Positions 11,860 through 23,504 of a stretch of 64,000 nucleotides of DNA are shown here, piece after piece (within the stretch, counting starts at the first letter, position 1; the number at the start of each line of letters is the position of its first letter). The notes beneath the pieces are model-generated. The model had not been told where the DNA came from, made no database searches, and worked only from the letters and a program-made list of their open reading frames with translations. Both the position numbers and the translations under genes were made by a program. Source of the DNA: Blastobasis lacticolella (Eukaryota; Arthropoda; Insecta; Lepidoptera; Blastobasidae); NCBI GenBank assembly GCA_905147135.1, contig LR990056.1, forward strand, positions 940,001 through 1,004,000. The letters are read 5' to 3'.

Positions 11860-12070
11860 TATACATAGTATGAAACAAAGTCGCATATCGCCGTCTGTAC
11901 CTATGTACGCTTAGATCTTTTAAAGTAAGCAACCGATTTTAATGCGGTTTTCAACAATAGGTAGAATGATTCAAGAGGAAGATATAAAAGTAGGTAGGAG
12001 TTAAGGAGGTGTATAAGAAGGTGGGTAGAACGCCACGCGAATGAAGTCTCGCTGGGTCCATTAGTAAAAT
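11860..12070 (-). repeat. unclassified interspersed repeat (TTCAACAATAGATAGA family)
   Basis: Contains ATGCGGTTTTCAACAATAGG and a CACGCGAATGAAGTC end. Related copies, some in the other orientation, occur at 13705-13885, 20125-20245, 26215-26390, 29145-29350, 31885-32105, 42045-42300 and 46765-46965. No coding capacity is visible. Confidence 0.5.
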
Positions 12071-12309
12071 AATTAAACTGAAAAATCATCGACTTTACTT
12101 TAGGTTTATTACTATTTAGAGGTATTGCGTAAACTGTGATTTGACCAAATATGGAATCGAATGAGTCACGCGCAGTCCGATGTTAGCAGAGCGGCGCGTG
12201 CGCAGCCTTAATTACTTGTAGATATTAAATGCTTGTCTATTTTTAGCGGATAATGTTTGGTTGCGTAATATTAATTATTTATATAATATCGTGTATAAAA
12301 AATAATAAT

Positions 12310-12481
12310 CTTGGCGTTAATGTCCCGGTTGTGCTCTCGCACACTAGCCAGGGTCCGTCTTGACCATGATCCAGGATTTGGCAGATTAAGTCATTACAGT
12401 AGAGCGATCTGACGTCCATGGCCCTGTTACCAGGATAACCTGACCAGATTGGTTCATGGCTACAAATTCAGTCGCCTAAAT
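12310..12481 (-). repeat. tRNA-derived SINE, family 1, tail half
   Basis: Reverse copy starting TTGGCGTTAATGTCCCGG and stopping at the CAGTCGCCT segment. The tRNA-like head is absent. Confidence 0.7.
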
Positions 12482-12999
12482 GATCGGATTCAAATACAAA
12501 ATTCACTTTATTATAGTCCATTAACAAATCCCATTTCAACATTAAAAGCCAGAATAGAAACCAATAGATAGTGAATACTAGATTATATCGATGGTAACAA
12601 GGCCAAAGTCGGTATGGCCTGCATAATATGGGCCCAGATTGGCCCCTAGCCCTTATAGGGGTCACCAGGTCCTAATCGATACCAAGTTGCCGCGTATAGC
12701 TCAATAGATACCTCTCAAGGCCCAAGTAGACTTTCTCACGGTCTAGCAGCTAGATTTGGCTATTTTGTCCTCGTTAAAATGCCTACCTAAGGCCAGGTTA
12801 GGTCTTACTCATTCATTTAAGAGCTGTATCGACTATTGGATTTTGTATCCGACTATTTTTGTCTTCAATCAGAGGATAGACAGCCTTAAATTTTCTGGCA
12901 AGCTATTTAGTTTAAACACGAATAATTTGTGGTGTTATTTTTCTTACCAAAACCTTAGGAAAGACGTTCAGAGGGCTACGAAGCAAATACATTGAAATA

Positions 13000-13240
13000 G
13001 ATGTTTTTTTTTATTTTACACATTAAGTAACGAGCGGACAGCCCATCATGGTAAGAGGTAACTGTCGCCCATAACATCTACGATTCATGCATTTAGGTTG
13101 CAGGCAACAAAAATGCAGAACCGCAGGTGTGTTGTCACTGTGAGGATTATGCCTCATGCCTGTAATTGCGCTGACAACCTATTCACTCAAACCGTTACAG
13201 AACAATGCAAGAACTGTTGCTTGGCGGCAGAAATACGCTC
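13000..13240 (-). repeat. LINE 3' UTR fragment (CR1-like, second tail type)
   Basis: Resembles 38300-38480 and 54590-54700: a T-rich start, an AACGAGC segment, a stretch reading GTAACTGTCGCCCATAACAT, and an end with AAGAACTGTTGCTTGGCGGC. Assignment to a LINE is by resemblance of organisation only. Confidence 0.4.
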
Positions 13241-13241
13241 T

Positions 13242-13377
13242 TGGTCAGGTTCCCCTGGTAGCAGGGTCACGGAGGTCAGATGGCAGTCGCTCCACTGTAA
13301 CTATATGAACTGCCAAAGCCTTTATCATGGACGAGGCGTACCCCGGGCTCTCGTGCGCAGGAGCACAACCGAGGCAT
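13242..13377 (+). repeat. tRNA-derived SINE, family 1, 3' part
   Basis: Begins at GGTCAGGTTCCCCTGG and ends near ACAACCGAGGCATT followed by T-rich DNA. It abuts the preceding LINE fragment directly, so it is 5'-truncated or inserted at its edge. Confidence 0.7.
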
Positions 13378-13704
13378 TTTTTTATTATTCTAAGCGAGTT
13401 GACGTTGAATGTTAAAATTACATAAATAAGCATGAATTTAATAGTATCTAAAGTATAATAATACTGTTGTAAACTCATGGATATTTATGCTTTGTGTCCA
13501 GTTAGACACGTAAAGACTAATGCAAATAATATTTGCAATTCTAATTCTATTATTAAATTGTCGTTAAAAGTATTTTGACAAGACTATAAAATCGTTATCC
13601 GCGGAAAAGATAAAGTATTGGCAGGGCTGTATAATGAAGACTATTATATGAATATAAATAAAATGCTTATCTGGTTCAGCTATTAAACATAAACCTTGAG
13701 AGTA

Positions 13705-13885
13705 CTAACCGGCCCGCCGCGACTTCGTTCGCGTGTGGTCCTACGCTATAAACCTTGCACTTGAATCACTCTATCTATTGTTGAAAACCACATCAAAATA
13801 CGTTTAGTAATTTTTGAGTTTATTGCGAACAGACAGACAAACAGACGCGACTTGGGACTTTGTTTTATAATATGTAGCATTAGTG
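13705..13885 (+). repeat. unclassified interspersed repeat (CGCGACTTCGTTCGCG family)
   Basis: Starts GCCGCGACTTCGTTCGCG, passes through CACTCTATCTATTGTTGAAA and ends at GACTTTGTTTTATAATATG. It is the plus-oriented form of the repeat at 11860-12070. Confidence 0.5.
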
Positions 13886-14261
13886 ATGTAGTAATGCGAA
13901 AATGGATGTTATGTTTGGATTTTTGTTACTCCGTCACGCAAAAACTACTTAACGGATTTTGATGAAATTTGGCAAAAATGTAGCTTACAGTCCAGAATAG
14001 TACATTGGCTATAATTTATATGGAAATTCAATGTAGTGCCCGCGGAAACCGATTTCCAACGTTGTAACCGAATTTTACGAGGAAAAAATCGCGGTCATAT
14101 GCTAGTTTGGTCTAATACTATGCCTTTATAGTCAGTCTTCGGTCTCTCTTGTTGGCTTGCAGTTGACTCGCTACTGTCTGTTCGGTTTACACCACTGTAC
14201 ATACTTACTTTGCTAAACACTTGACCATCGTAAATAGGGAAATAAGCATAAAAAAATATAT

Positions 14262-14609
14262 TTTGGCATTAATGTCCCGGTTGTGCTCTCGAGCACGAGG
14301 GCCTCGGGGCCGCCTTGACCATGATCCAGGATATGGCGATCAGGTAATTACAGTGGAGCGACTACCATCTGACCTCCGTGACCCTGCTACCAGGGGAACC
14401 TGACCAGATTGGATCATGGTTACAAATTTAGTCGCCTGAATTTGTAGGTTTCATCACGATGTTTTCCCTCACCGTAAGAGCATCGGTTAGAATTCAACTA
14501 ATGTACATAACTCAGAAAAGAGTCATTGGTACATGGCCGCAGCGGGATTCGAACCCGGTACCTCGTGCTTACAAGTTGGGATACTCAACCGCCCGGCTAC
14601 CGACGCTCT
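14262..14609 (-). repeat. tRNA-derived SINE, family 1, near full-length
   Basis: The best reverse copy. The tail TTGGCATTAATGTCCCGG is at low coordinates; the B-box complement GGATTCGAACCC is near 14547 and the A-box complement near 14590. The head resembles a class II (Ser/Leu) tRNA but lacks a paired acceptor stem. Confidence 0.8.
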
Positions 14610-15059
14610 AACACTAACACTTGATCAATGTAAATCGTGCATTAAACATACCATCCATTTATCAACAATTCAAGCGTGAATCGATGGCGCTGTAAACTTT
14701 ATACCGAGGCAATCAGGAAACTCCACGGCACGTAGTTTTACATACATAAACCGGTGCTTACTACATAGTTGACACCGTATTAACATAGTAGTTATACGTT
14801 TAATCATCTGTCAGATCTTATCTGGCACTCGGCGAGTTCTTAGAGCTATAATTGTCCTAGGTTCTAACTAGATAGCTAGTGAGGAAAGAATATGGATGAA
14901 CGTAAACTTTTGTGCACTATCTAAAACCTGACAATTATGTCAGTATGCCTCATAGAGTCTACTATACATAAAGCTCACGCCTGTGTCCCACAGGTGGGGT
15001 AGGTAGAGACTATGGAGCGCCACTATGCTCTGTCCTGACAACTCCTTAGCCTCGCATAT

Positions 15060-15215
15060 ACCCCAATAGAGTCTACTAAACCGATTTTAAAATACAAAGC
15101 TAAGAAGTATACAGATTAAACTGGTTTTCAAATAGACAAAACCGCATCCAAATCGGTCCATCCGTTTGGGAGCTACGATCCGCGATGCCACAGACTTCTA
15201 CTACCCCTATGAGAA
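15060..15215 (+). repeat. interspersed repeat, unclassified (possible Helitron-type relic)
   Basis: Shares ACCGCATCCAAATCGGTCC and CCGTTTGGGAGCTACGAT with 10600-10735 and 31265-31450. Confidence 0.4.
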
Positions 15216-15329
15216 AAAAGAGCGCGTTATTTATTTATTTATTTGCAAATGTTATGTATGAATAGTACTAAAGTGACATACAAGCTTTTAGCATCAGGGA
15301 TGAAAACTAGAATAGTTCTAAAGATCGAG

Positions 15330-15660
15330 GGAGGGTCGGTGGCCTGATGGATAAGGGGTCTGGCTCGTACCCCGAGGTACCGGGTTTGAACCTCAGCGCC
15401 GCCTTGTACCAATGACTCTTTTCTGAGTTATATACATTAGTTGAAAAACCTATGCTCTTGCGGTGAGGGCAAACATCGTAATAAAACTTACACATTCAGG
15501 CGACTGAATGTGTAACCATGATCCAATCTGGTCAGGTTCCCCTGTTAACATGATCACGGAGGTCAGATGGCAGTCGCTCCACTGTAATTTCCTGATCTGC
15601 CAAATCCTGGATCATGGTCCTCTCGCGTGAGAGCACAACCGGGACATTAACGACAAGATA
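15330..15660 (+). repeat. tRNA-derived SINE, family 1, adjacent to an exon donor
   Basis: Near full-length copy from GGAGGGTCGGTGGCCTGATGG to GGGACATTAACGACAAGATA. It ends about 30 bp from the boundary of the CH/GAR exon (15691), antisense to the gene. In the gene's frame the SINE reads through as a spurious extension of that exon. Confidence 0.8.
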
Positions 15661-15690
15661 ACCAGTTCTAAAGAAGGAAAAGAAGCTTAC

Positions 15691-16254
15691 CCGAACAAAA
15701 ATCAAGATCTTCGTGTCACCGATCCTGTATTTGCCCTCGGAGACCCTCACCATGGGGAACTGGATGGGGCAGGAGCACCTCTCCACCAGATCCCTGACTC
15801 TCTCGTCCAAGCTCCTCAAGTCATTCGTCACCAACTGCGGCTGTGGTCCATGGGGCACTAGACCTAGCGCGGAATCATCAGGCCTCAATTCCTCTCCAGC
15901 TAGCTCCCTCTCAATTTGCCTCTCCATCTGCACCAGTAAAGGAGCTGGCATCCCCAATACTGCTCCCTTTCTAGCTACTTCTAGAAGGCATAGAACGACG
16001 TGCTTCTCGTTCTTTCGAAGGCATAAATCATCAGTTTCGAAGAGGAGGCACTCCAGGATGCCAAGAGCTCGACGGCACCAGTCGATGAAGTTGGAGAGGT
16101 TGTCTCTAGCGAAGAAGGTGCCAGCTTTAGCAGCAGGGAGCATGTTGACTGGTGGCCGGGTCCGGAGCGCCCTGGCCAAGCCTAAGGCGTCTTCGCCCTC
16201 TGGCTGTGGAGAGTCCAGGATCAGGCGGGCGGAGTCCCTGACGGCGTTAGCGTG
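15691..16254 (-). CDS. pigs: GAS2-like protein, exon with C-terminal half of the CH domain and first half of the GAR domain
   Basis: 188 codons, phase 0 at both ends: acceptor TTGTTACAG before CAC at 16254 and donor GTAAGC after CGG at 15691. It opens with HANAV, the point after the LCQ of the CH domain in GAS2L proteins. It continues with GTFFARDNLSNFIDWCR and LRKNEKHVVLCLLEVARKGA, which closely match the actin-binding CH domain of GAS2/GAS2L1. After a short acidic linker, residues 149-188 (LDERVRDLVERCSCPIQFP to IFVR) begin the GAR domain, with the Cys pair expected in its metal/fold core. The start of the protein and about 60 residues of the CH domain must come from an upstream exon that I could not find in the window. 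An apparent ATG at 16263 lies in the intron acceptor and is not the start. Confidence 0.95.
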
Positions 16255-17159
16255 CTGTAACAAGAGAAAGTTGGTGTTAGATTATATATCTTATCCACTC
16301 AAGCGTCCGGGACGCAAGCGTACCTAGTCTCACACGTCCGCGCGCTAAATAGTAACGCTACCCGGCCGCGCATTTTCGAGAAAAACAAATATTATCTACC
16401 ATAGATAAAAAAAATCTTGTAGAGCTATATAGTGCTCACTTTACTATCATGGATTAATAATTTAATACAGAACCATCTATTGACATTTTGTACAACAAAT
16501 GACACCTGTCAAACTGTCACCAGGTAGCAAACTGACTTTGGGACTGTAGTTCCCTTGGACAGTTGAGAATTTTGTTTCGGGTACCACGCTTCCTGTGGAC
16601 GTGTGAGTGGCTAAAGTTGTTTTGATGTTTGTCTAGATTTTCAAAGGCAATAGGTGTCCAAATTAGACTAGATAATGGGGTGTGGTTTCGGTTTGGAGAA
16701 ACACCTAAACCCCTACTATGGCCACAAAGTGGAATATTTCTTGTTCTCGCCTACGGTAGAACCTACGGCTTCCACACAGTGTATATGGGATACGCGTCAC
16801 TATAAGAGTCACTGTTGAGTGTGTATGTACGTATTCTTTTATAAATATAGAAGAGTATAATTTATATAACGAATCCACAACAATTTACTTATTATTCAAC
16901 GCGTAAAACATAATTGTGGAACGATTAATAGCTATAACGGAAGCAATACAAGTTAATTATCAGTGTTACGCCGTAAAGAGTGTAAAAAGAACGTATTAAT
17001 CACATAACAACGATGTTCAACGATCTGATTATGTGGTAACACACACTTTAATCAAGCCTTAATTGCTATAATCAAATTTAATAGTGCGATTTTAACTTCC
17101 TTTCGGACACATAAATTACAATATCTATAGGTACCTAAATATAAATATGCTTGGACAAA

Positions 17160-17312
17160 TTCACACAGCGCCATCTAGCCCCAAAGTAAGCAAAGCCTGT
17201 GTTGTGGGTGTTAGATAACTGGTAATTTTTTAAATACATATTTATTCAATATTCTACATTCAGACCCGTAACAGAAATTTAAATTCATTTCCCTTTCTGC
17301 TCGGCCGGGAAT
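17160..17312 (-). repeat. tRNA-derived SINE, family 2, reverse copy (partial)
   Basis: Runs from GACAAATTCACACAGCGCCA (tail) to TTTCTGCTCGGCCGGGAATTG (remnant of the B-box side of the head). The head end is cut. A partial plus copy follows at once (17325-17415). Confidence 0.65.
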
Positions 17313-17324
17313 TGTTTTAGTTGT

Positions 17325-17415
17325 AGTAGTTTATCAGTTTTCTGGCACAAGCTTTGCTTACTTTGGGGCTAGATGGCGCTGTGTGAATTGCGCAAGCTTA
17401 TTTATTATTATTAGG
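17325..17415 (+). repeat. tRNA-derived SINE, family 2, tail
   Basis: TTTATCAGTTTTCTGGCACA through CTAGATGGCGCTGTGTGAAT to a TTATT-rich end. Opposed to the copy at 17160-17312, so the two form an inverted pair. Confidence 0.65.
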
Positions 17416-17839
17416 AGGCAAACCTAATGATTGCCTAGCTCAAGCTCGACTAGCCAAGTACGTAACGGTCACCCATCCACATCCCATTCTCTGCGAGCGT
17501 TGCTTAACCTCGGTCTAACAAGAACACTACCACTGCCGCTTTGTCCAGTGGATTAATCCATTGCCAGATACAACTTCAACCTTACCAAAATCAGAAATGA
17601 AGACCCAGAGAGCATCACCAGCCCATAAAACATGTCTCTGACACAGCACCCGTTCATTACGTCGGGATATAATGTAATGCGCAGGTAATAATTACCATTA
17701 AGCCAGCCAATGGATAATAATGGAAATGTTAACGGTTGACAGGTCCTTGGGTTTATTACTTAATTTTTGTGGAGCCACTGGTGTGTTCCACTTGGCACTG
17801 GGCAGTTGCCATCTTTTCCGGATTAATTCCGAATAACAT

Positions 17840-17885
17840 TGGGGCTAGATGGCGCTGTGTAAATTGTCTAAGCATATTTTATTGT
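17840..17885 (+). repeat. tRNA-derived SINE, family 2, terminal fragment
   Basis: Only GGGGCTAGATGGCGCTGTGT and the following AAATTGTCTAAGCATATTTT survive. The upstream sequence is unrelated, as expected of a 5'-truncated copy. Confidence 0.55.
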
Positions 17886-18578
17886 ATTTTTTTCATTTTA
17901 TTCATAAAGAATCTAAGTACTTACGACAACACTGAAATCAAGACAATCACATTATTTTGTTTTCCTTTTTTGTATATTTTTGTTGTGGTTATGTGAATAA
18001 ATTAATAGATAGATTATTTAATAAACAAGATTCCCGCATTATGGAAGAAAATCTTGTTATATTTGTTATCGTTTTAGGTTTGGTGTTTTTTTGCACTTTT
18101 GCTATTGAAGATGTATCAGTTGCTCGCTTGGTGTTAATGTAAACTCACCATCATAAGTAAGAAAATTAAACAAAACTGATGAAAAGTAAATCGTATAATT
18201 TTCTTGTGCACATATACTTCGTTGACTATTTTCTATTACTGATCGATGTACTTAATTTTTTTTCATTGTTTCAAAGTACTTGGCCAGGCAATGATGATGA
18301 TGAGGAATGATGCCAATTGATGATACAAGTCTATGAGCAGCCACTATTTACTCTAGCCTTAAATGTATTGAAATATACAATATTATTATACGTCTTTGCC
18401 ATTGTCCTATATTCGTTTTAGTACTATCACTCGTGAGAATTGAGATAGGTTTACATTGTCATTTCTTGAATAAAACAATAACATTGGTTAACTATCTCAA
18501 AAGTTACAAAACAATTTAAAATAATATTAATATTATTAATAATGGTGAGAATTAAGTTAATGCAAGCCTATTATTAAT

Positions 18579-18600
18579 AAAAAAAAAAAAAAAAAAAAAA
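18579..18600. repeat. A22 homopolymer
   Basis: An uninterrupted run of 22 A following TTATTAAT. It may be the A-tail of a retrocopy, but I identified no body upstream. Confidence 0.9.
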
Positions 18601-19199
18601 GTTCCTATTTCATACAATGAAGCTGTACATACATTTAGTGTAATATTGGGTTAATTAATAACCTAGCCCACAGGAGTCGGAAAACACACGACAGTCAAAC
18701 CAAATATTAGACAAACTACTGAACCGAATTTAATGAAAGAAAACTAAGACCTTCTTGATTAAACTGGCTATCAAATAAAAGTTATCAAAACTTATGACAC
18801 GTATTTTTAGATCGGGGGTTAAAAAAGCACTTTAAAGACCCAAGTGGCACACACCAGCCCGTATGCGTACGCGCACCCATCACATCCAAGTTCACCAATA
18901 AGCTCACTAATTTAAAACAATCATAAACAATGTCCACTGCGAGCTCGCAGCATATCGGTCATTAAAATTAATGTCCAGTGATGATTGCTTTCATAATTAA
19001 TGACGGTTTAATTATTATTTTTCATATTTTTTTTATTCTGCGTCGCAAAATGTCGAAGCATTGGTTTTGATTGCGGTAAATCAGTGGTTTGGAATATGAC
19101 GTTCCTTTTTATTTTATTTTATGTAATTTATTTAAATTATTTACAGAAGATTATTATCGATTTTGTTAAAAAATTAGGGGCTATAATATAATAGGATAT

Positions 19200-19370
19200 A
19201 CACAACTCGGTTCGTCCAACTCGTAAGCGAGAGGTACCGGGTTCGAATCCCGCTGTGGCCATGTACCAATGACTGTACATTAGTGGAATACCAACCGATG
19301 CTCTAACGGTGAGGAAAAACATCGTGATGAAACCTGCACATTTAGGCGACTGAATGTGTAACCATGATCA
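19200..19370 (+). repeat. tRNA-derived SINE, family 1, fragment
   Basis: Retains an intact B box (GGTTCGAATCCC, about 19240) and the first half of the body, ending at GTAACCATGATCA. The A box is lost. Confidence 0.65.
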
Positions 19371-19429
19371 TCGTTACTGGTCTTGTTATATGTATAACAA
19401 GTATATATTTAAAAATATATATAAGTAGT

Positions 19430-19510
19430 GTATCATTTTTCTGGCACGCATAACACAAGCTTTGCTTACTTGAAGCTAGATGGCGCTGTATGAATGATCC
19501 AAGCATATTT
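19430..19510 (+). repeat. tRNA-derived SINE, family 2, tail
   Basis: TTTTTCTGGCACGCATAACA through GCTAGATGGCGCTGTATGAA to CAAGCATATTTACTTATAT. Confidence 0.6.
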
Positions 19511-19997
19511 ACTTATATATTTTATTTATAGAACCTACACCATATTTGCGATACACATCCACCTCCATGGACTACGGTCTGAGCATGGCAAGTTCCACTG
19601 GCCATGTAACGCCAAATTCGTCTACCTATCTTACCATAAATACAGCGGCAATTTGGTCCCTGGCCGCGGTAATATCCGCTAAATGCCACCATAAATCTTA
19701 CACTGGCTTTACATTCATACATACAAAGGTACATACACACTCACGCCCGTACCACACCGGCTTTACGGAGCCTGGTAATTATATAATGATACTTTTTCAT
19801 CGGCATTCGTGAGGTAATGACTGCTGGGTTAACGATTTTAAGTGATAATCTGCATTCGTGAGGTAATGACTGCTGGGCTAATGATTCTAAGTGATAAGTG
19901 ATTACACTAGTCTTAACCTAGTATAAAACAAAGTCGGTTCCCGCCGTTTGTCCCTGTGTATCTACGCGTATGTATATATGTTCTCTTAGATCTTTGA

Positions 19998-20125
19998 AGG
20001 TTTTTACGGGACGGCAACGCGTGGGTGATGCCCCTGGTATTGCAAACGTCCATAGGCTGCGGTGACTGCGCACCATCAGGCAGGCCGTAAGCTTTTGCCA
20101 CCTTGGTGGTATAAAAAAAAAAAAC
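19998..20125 (+). repeat. CR1-like LINE 3' end with A tail
   Basis: Begins AAGGTTTTTACGGGACGGCA and ends CCTTGGTGGTATAAAAAAAA. Severely 5'-truncated, inserted inside a copy of the TTCAACAATAGATAGA repeat (pieces on both sides). Confidence 0.65.
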
Positions 20126-20721
20126 TACTCAACAGATTTTGATTCTGTTTTAAACAATGGGAAGAGTGATTCAAGAGGAAGGTTTATAAGCAAGAAAACA
20201 GGGTGGGTAGAGGTAAAGTGGGTGTACGAACATGTCGCGCCCAACAACTAGGACCGTAACAGAAAATAAAATTCATCATTTCAATTTCTGCCTGGCCGGG
20301 AATCCAACCCCGGAACCTCTGCGTGGCAGACTGGTATGTTAACCAAATGAACTACTCAGGTCGTAGGTTACATATCTATTAGCCGCATAAAATCGCGTTG
20401 GGAAACTTGTAAAATCTTCCACTATATATAGTAGATGTATACACGACGGGCACGGTACATGTTATTGCATATGCACATTATAATATTATGCAGACTTAAA
20501 GATTAAGTCCGTTTAAGTAATAGCTACGACCTAGGTATAAGTTTGTTGAGAAATTCAGCGTCTAAATGGCAACACAGTCAAATAAAATTGTATCGTTCAA
20601 ATTTGTAGGCTATACAACGACGACGACAAATTAGTTAGGCGAGCAATTAGCCTTTTCCTTCGACATCTCCATTGTAAGCATTGCTAACTTTACTGCTAAA
20701 GACTAGAACTGACTTTGACTT

Positions 20722-20815
20722 ACTGGATGGTTCAGTTGATTAACATGCCGGTCGCCACGTAGAGGTCCCGGGTGTGAATTTGTCCAAGCATGTTTATTAT
20801 TATTATTAATATTTA
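20722..20815 (+). repeat. tRNA-derived SINE, family 2, internally deleted
   Basis: The head (GGTTCAGTTGATTAACATGC to GAGGTCCCGGGTGTG) is joined directly to the tail end (AATTTGTCCAAGCATGTTTA). The body of about 150 bp is gone; the joint lies at a GTG shared by both edges. Confidence 0.65.
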
Positions 20816-20880
20816 TATTCAGCGGTTTTTGTTTATTTTCTTGTTTGTTTGTCGTTGGTAATACTGCACTAGTGCACCCA

Positions 20881-20985
20881 CTTGCACCAAATTCTTAAAC
20901 ATGTTTAAGCATGACGTTTAACGTTTTTTGTATGAACTTTTTTGTTTAAGTATCAGCTTAAATGCGTTTAAGAATTTGGTGCAAG
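20881..20985. mobile_element. foldback element with perfect 20-bp arms (MITE-like)
   Basis: CTTGCACCAAATTCTTAAAC at 20881-20900 is exactly reverse-complemented at 20966-20985. With a 3-bp mismatch, pairing extends about 7 bp further inward (TTTAAGC). The interior is AT-rich with no ORF. No clear target duplication was found, so the transposon class is unknown. Confidence 0.65.
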
Positions 20986-21065
20986 CCCTAAGCAATTCGT
21001 CTCAATCGTAACACAGTCGCGAATGAGTCTCAATAGAATATCCATAGCATGTGAGTACATAAATA

Positions 21066-21275
21066 TCCTTGGACAAATTCACACAGCGCCATCTAGCCAC
21101 AAAGTAAGCAAAGCTTGTGTTATGTGTGATAGATTACTGATAAACTACTTATTTACTTTTTTTTAAATACATACTTATTATACACACTACACCCAGACCC
21201 GTTACTTAAATTAAAATTCATAATTTCAATTTCTGCTCGGCCGGGAATCGAACCCGGGACCTGTCAACCAACTAA
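21066..21275 (-). repeat. tRNA-derived SINE, family 2, reverse copy
   Basis: Tail GGACAAATTCACACAGCGCC at the left; head remnant GGCCGGGAATCGAACCCGGG near 21240-21260. Confidence 0.7.
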
Positions 21276-22089
21276 AGTTAAATACAATTACTAGACTTAG
21301 GCCCCAAGACATCCTTCACAACAACAGTTCCATCTGTCTATACCAACTAAACGCACACACCAATAAATTTATTGTAACTGCCACTTCGTAACTGGAAGCA
21401 CAGCAATGTCCCACGGACAGATCTTCCCATTGAAAGCATTGCTAATAAATTACGTTGGCAACAAGCCAGTGGACCGACGAACATACAAATGTGTTTGCAT
21501 GTTTACTTTCTGCCATTCGCGACACTTTACATGTCAATAACAGATATGCTAAACGCAGAACATGACATTTCCTTTTTAGAGACGCGTTTCTAAAGCTTGG
21601 GTGCGTTGACATTTCAGAATTTGCAAGTATAATTTTGATAGTGCAAAGATTTGTGTTTACAACCAATCGGTCTTTTAGAGTTATACTCAGATATACTTAA
21701 TAATACAGTGTAAGCTTGTGAAGTATCCGCTATAAATCTATCTACCTCAATCTACGGGAAAAAAGCTATCGTGTTGAACTTCAATACAGCTTTCATACGA
21801 TGCCAGAATCGTATGAGCGTTAAAGATAAAAAATGGATGGTGCCAGTTAGTTTATAAGGACTTGTGAATCGCTAATAAAAAATCCCAAAAATCTAAAAAC
21901 CTTCCCAAACAGAAATAAAGGTTATATTAGACAAAGTCGCGTACTAAGCTTGTAAGATTTACACCATGTGCCGCAGCCCCCACGCGCTGCCCGAACCACT
22001 ATCAAGTCATTAATAACTGCTAAATGTAAAGCGCAAGCTACACCGCGAACTGACTATGATTAGAAGTTCAGCTTAACTAGCTGTTTTTG

Positions 22090-22265
22090 CTTTTATACCA
22101 CTAAGGTGGCAAACAAGCTTCCGGCCCGCCTGATGGTAAGCAGTCACCGCAGCCTATGGACGTTTGCAATACCAGGGGCATCACCCACGCGTTGCTGAAC
22201 CCGTGAAAACCTTTTCACCCCTTTCTTGAAGAACTCCATGTTGTACTCTCCAGGGAAAATCTCTC
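22090..22265 (-). repeat. CR1-like LINE 3' end, reverse
   Basis: From ATACCACTAAGGTGGCAAAC to the segment complementary to the GGAGTACAACATGGAGTTCT codons near 22240. It retains the last 40 or so codons of ORF2 with lesions. Confidence 0.7.
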
Positions 22266-22480
22266 AAGGTAGTTCTACAATCTTAGTGCGTATTTATAAA
22301 AGTGGCTGTACCAATAATTATGATAGCAAATTTCAAGTAATGCAAGGTGATCTAAGAAAGTCACGATAATTCACACCATATTGAGTGACTGTCAGAGACA
22401 AAAAAAATTTTATAGGTAAGTAATATATCAATGAGCGCTTTTATGCACTGTTTCGGATCCAATATTGAGATTATAGTCGT

Positions 22481-22765
22481 TGGCACGTCGGTGTCCTAGT
22501 GTTTAAGGGATCCGACACGTACCCCGAGGTACGCGGTTCGAACTCCAGTGCCGACATGTACCAATGACTCTTTTCTGAGTTATGTACATTACTTAAATAC
22601 TAACCGATGCTCTTACGGTGAGGGAAAACATCGTAATGAAACCTAATCATTACTCGTGTACCCATTATCCAATCTGGTCCAGTTCCCATGTTAACAAGGT
22701 CACGAAGGCCAGATGGCAGTCGCCCCACTGTAATTACCTGATCTGCCAAATCCTGGATCATGGTG
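22481..22765 (+). repeat. tRNA-derived SINE, family 1
   Basis: Head with diverged A box (GTCGGTGTCCTAGTG) and B-box-like GGTTCGAACTCC. The body is almost complete but truncated after ATCCTGGATCATGG. Confidence 0.75.
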
Positions 22766-23504
22766 AAGGTGAACTGCTTACCACCAAGTAGGCCCCAAGC
22801 CCACCTTAATGATACAAGAAAGTCACCCTACCATTCCCGACCATTCCATGGTCTGCTTTCCTACTCTTCTCCACTCGGCTCGTAAACCGTCGTAAGCCGT
22901 CTTAAGCCGTCGTAAGCCATACAGTGTGCACCGCCCCCAACCCGCTGTGAATCACGACCGGTGCGTACGCGCATCGCACTACGCGTTTGCGAAACGCGCC
23001 GAATGTACAGAAGACTGCATATTGATCCACCCAAAACTAGTACAAAAGGGGCAAACGTTGCTTCTTCTTAGTCGGCATCTTTAGTCGTGTCTAGTCTGAA
23101 ATGTTGGCATACTCTTCCATGCGGTTCTGTCTTAATAGCTTAAGATATCAGCAGGGCAGTAGGTGTCTTCATTTGGTCTGACCAGCGGGTAGGCGATCGA
23201 TCGCGCGGTCTTTTTCCGCCGAGCTAAAGTTGCTATACGCATTAATATGCTAGCTCATCTTATGCTAGCTTTGGGTAGGTAGATATGTACGCTGTTGACT
23301 GTACTCGGAATACGATGCGATGATTCATTAGGATGGTGATTTAGTATTTTTGGTGTTGTAAGTATCAGATGTGTGGGGTCGGTAGTGTAGTAATGGATGC
23401 ACTTATTGCACTAAGTAAGTATACAATAGCCCAGTTAAGAAGTTTAATTTTTACTAAGCTATCGGTTTATTTTTCCTTAATTTAGATAAGTACATAGGCT
23501 TTTT

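Larger units (their letters stand above)
11552..15690 (-). other. intron of the GAS2-like gene (4.1 kb)
   Basis: Interrupts the GAR domain between the IFVR and ILRSHV segments, at phase 0. Donor GTAAGC at 15690-15685; acceptor CAG ending at 11552. It contains four family-1 SINE copies or fragments, a CR1-like fragment (13000-13240) and two unclassified repeats (11860-12070, 13705-13885). Confidence 0.9.

Noticed and set aside
15532..15690. Continuation of the CH/GAR reading frame below 15691
   Set aside because: It begins at a consensus donor, is derived from a reversed SINE, and the GAR domain continues exactly in the exon at 11551.
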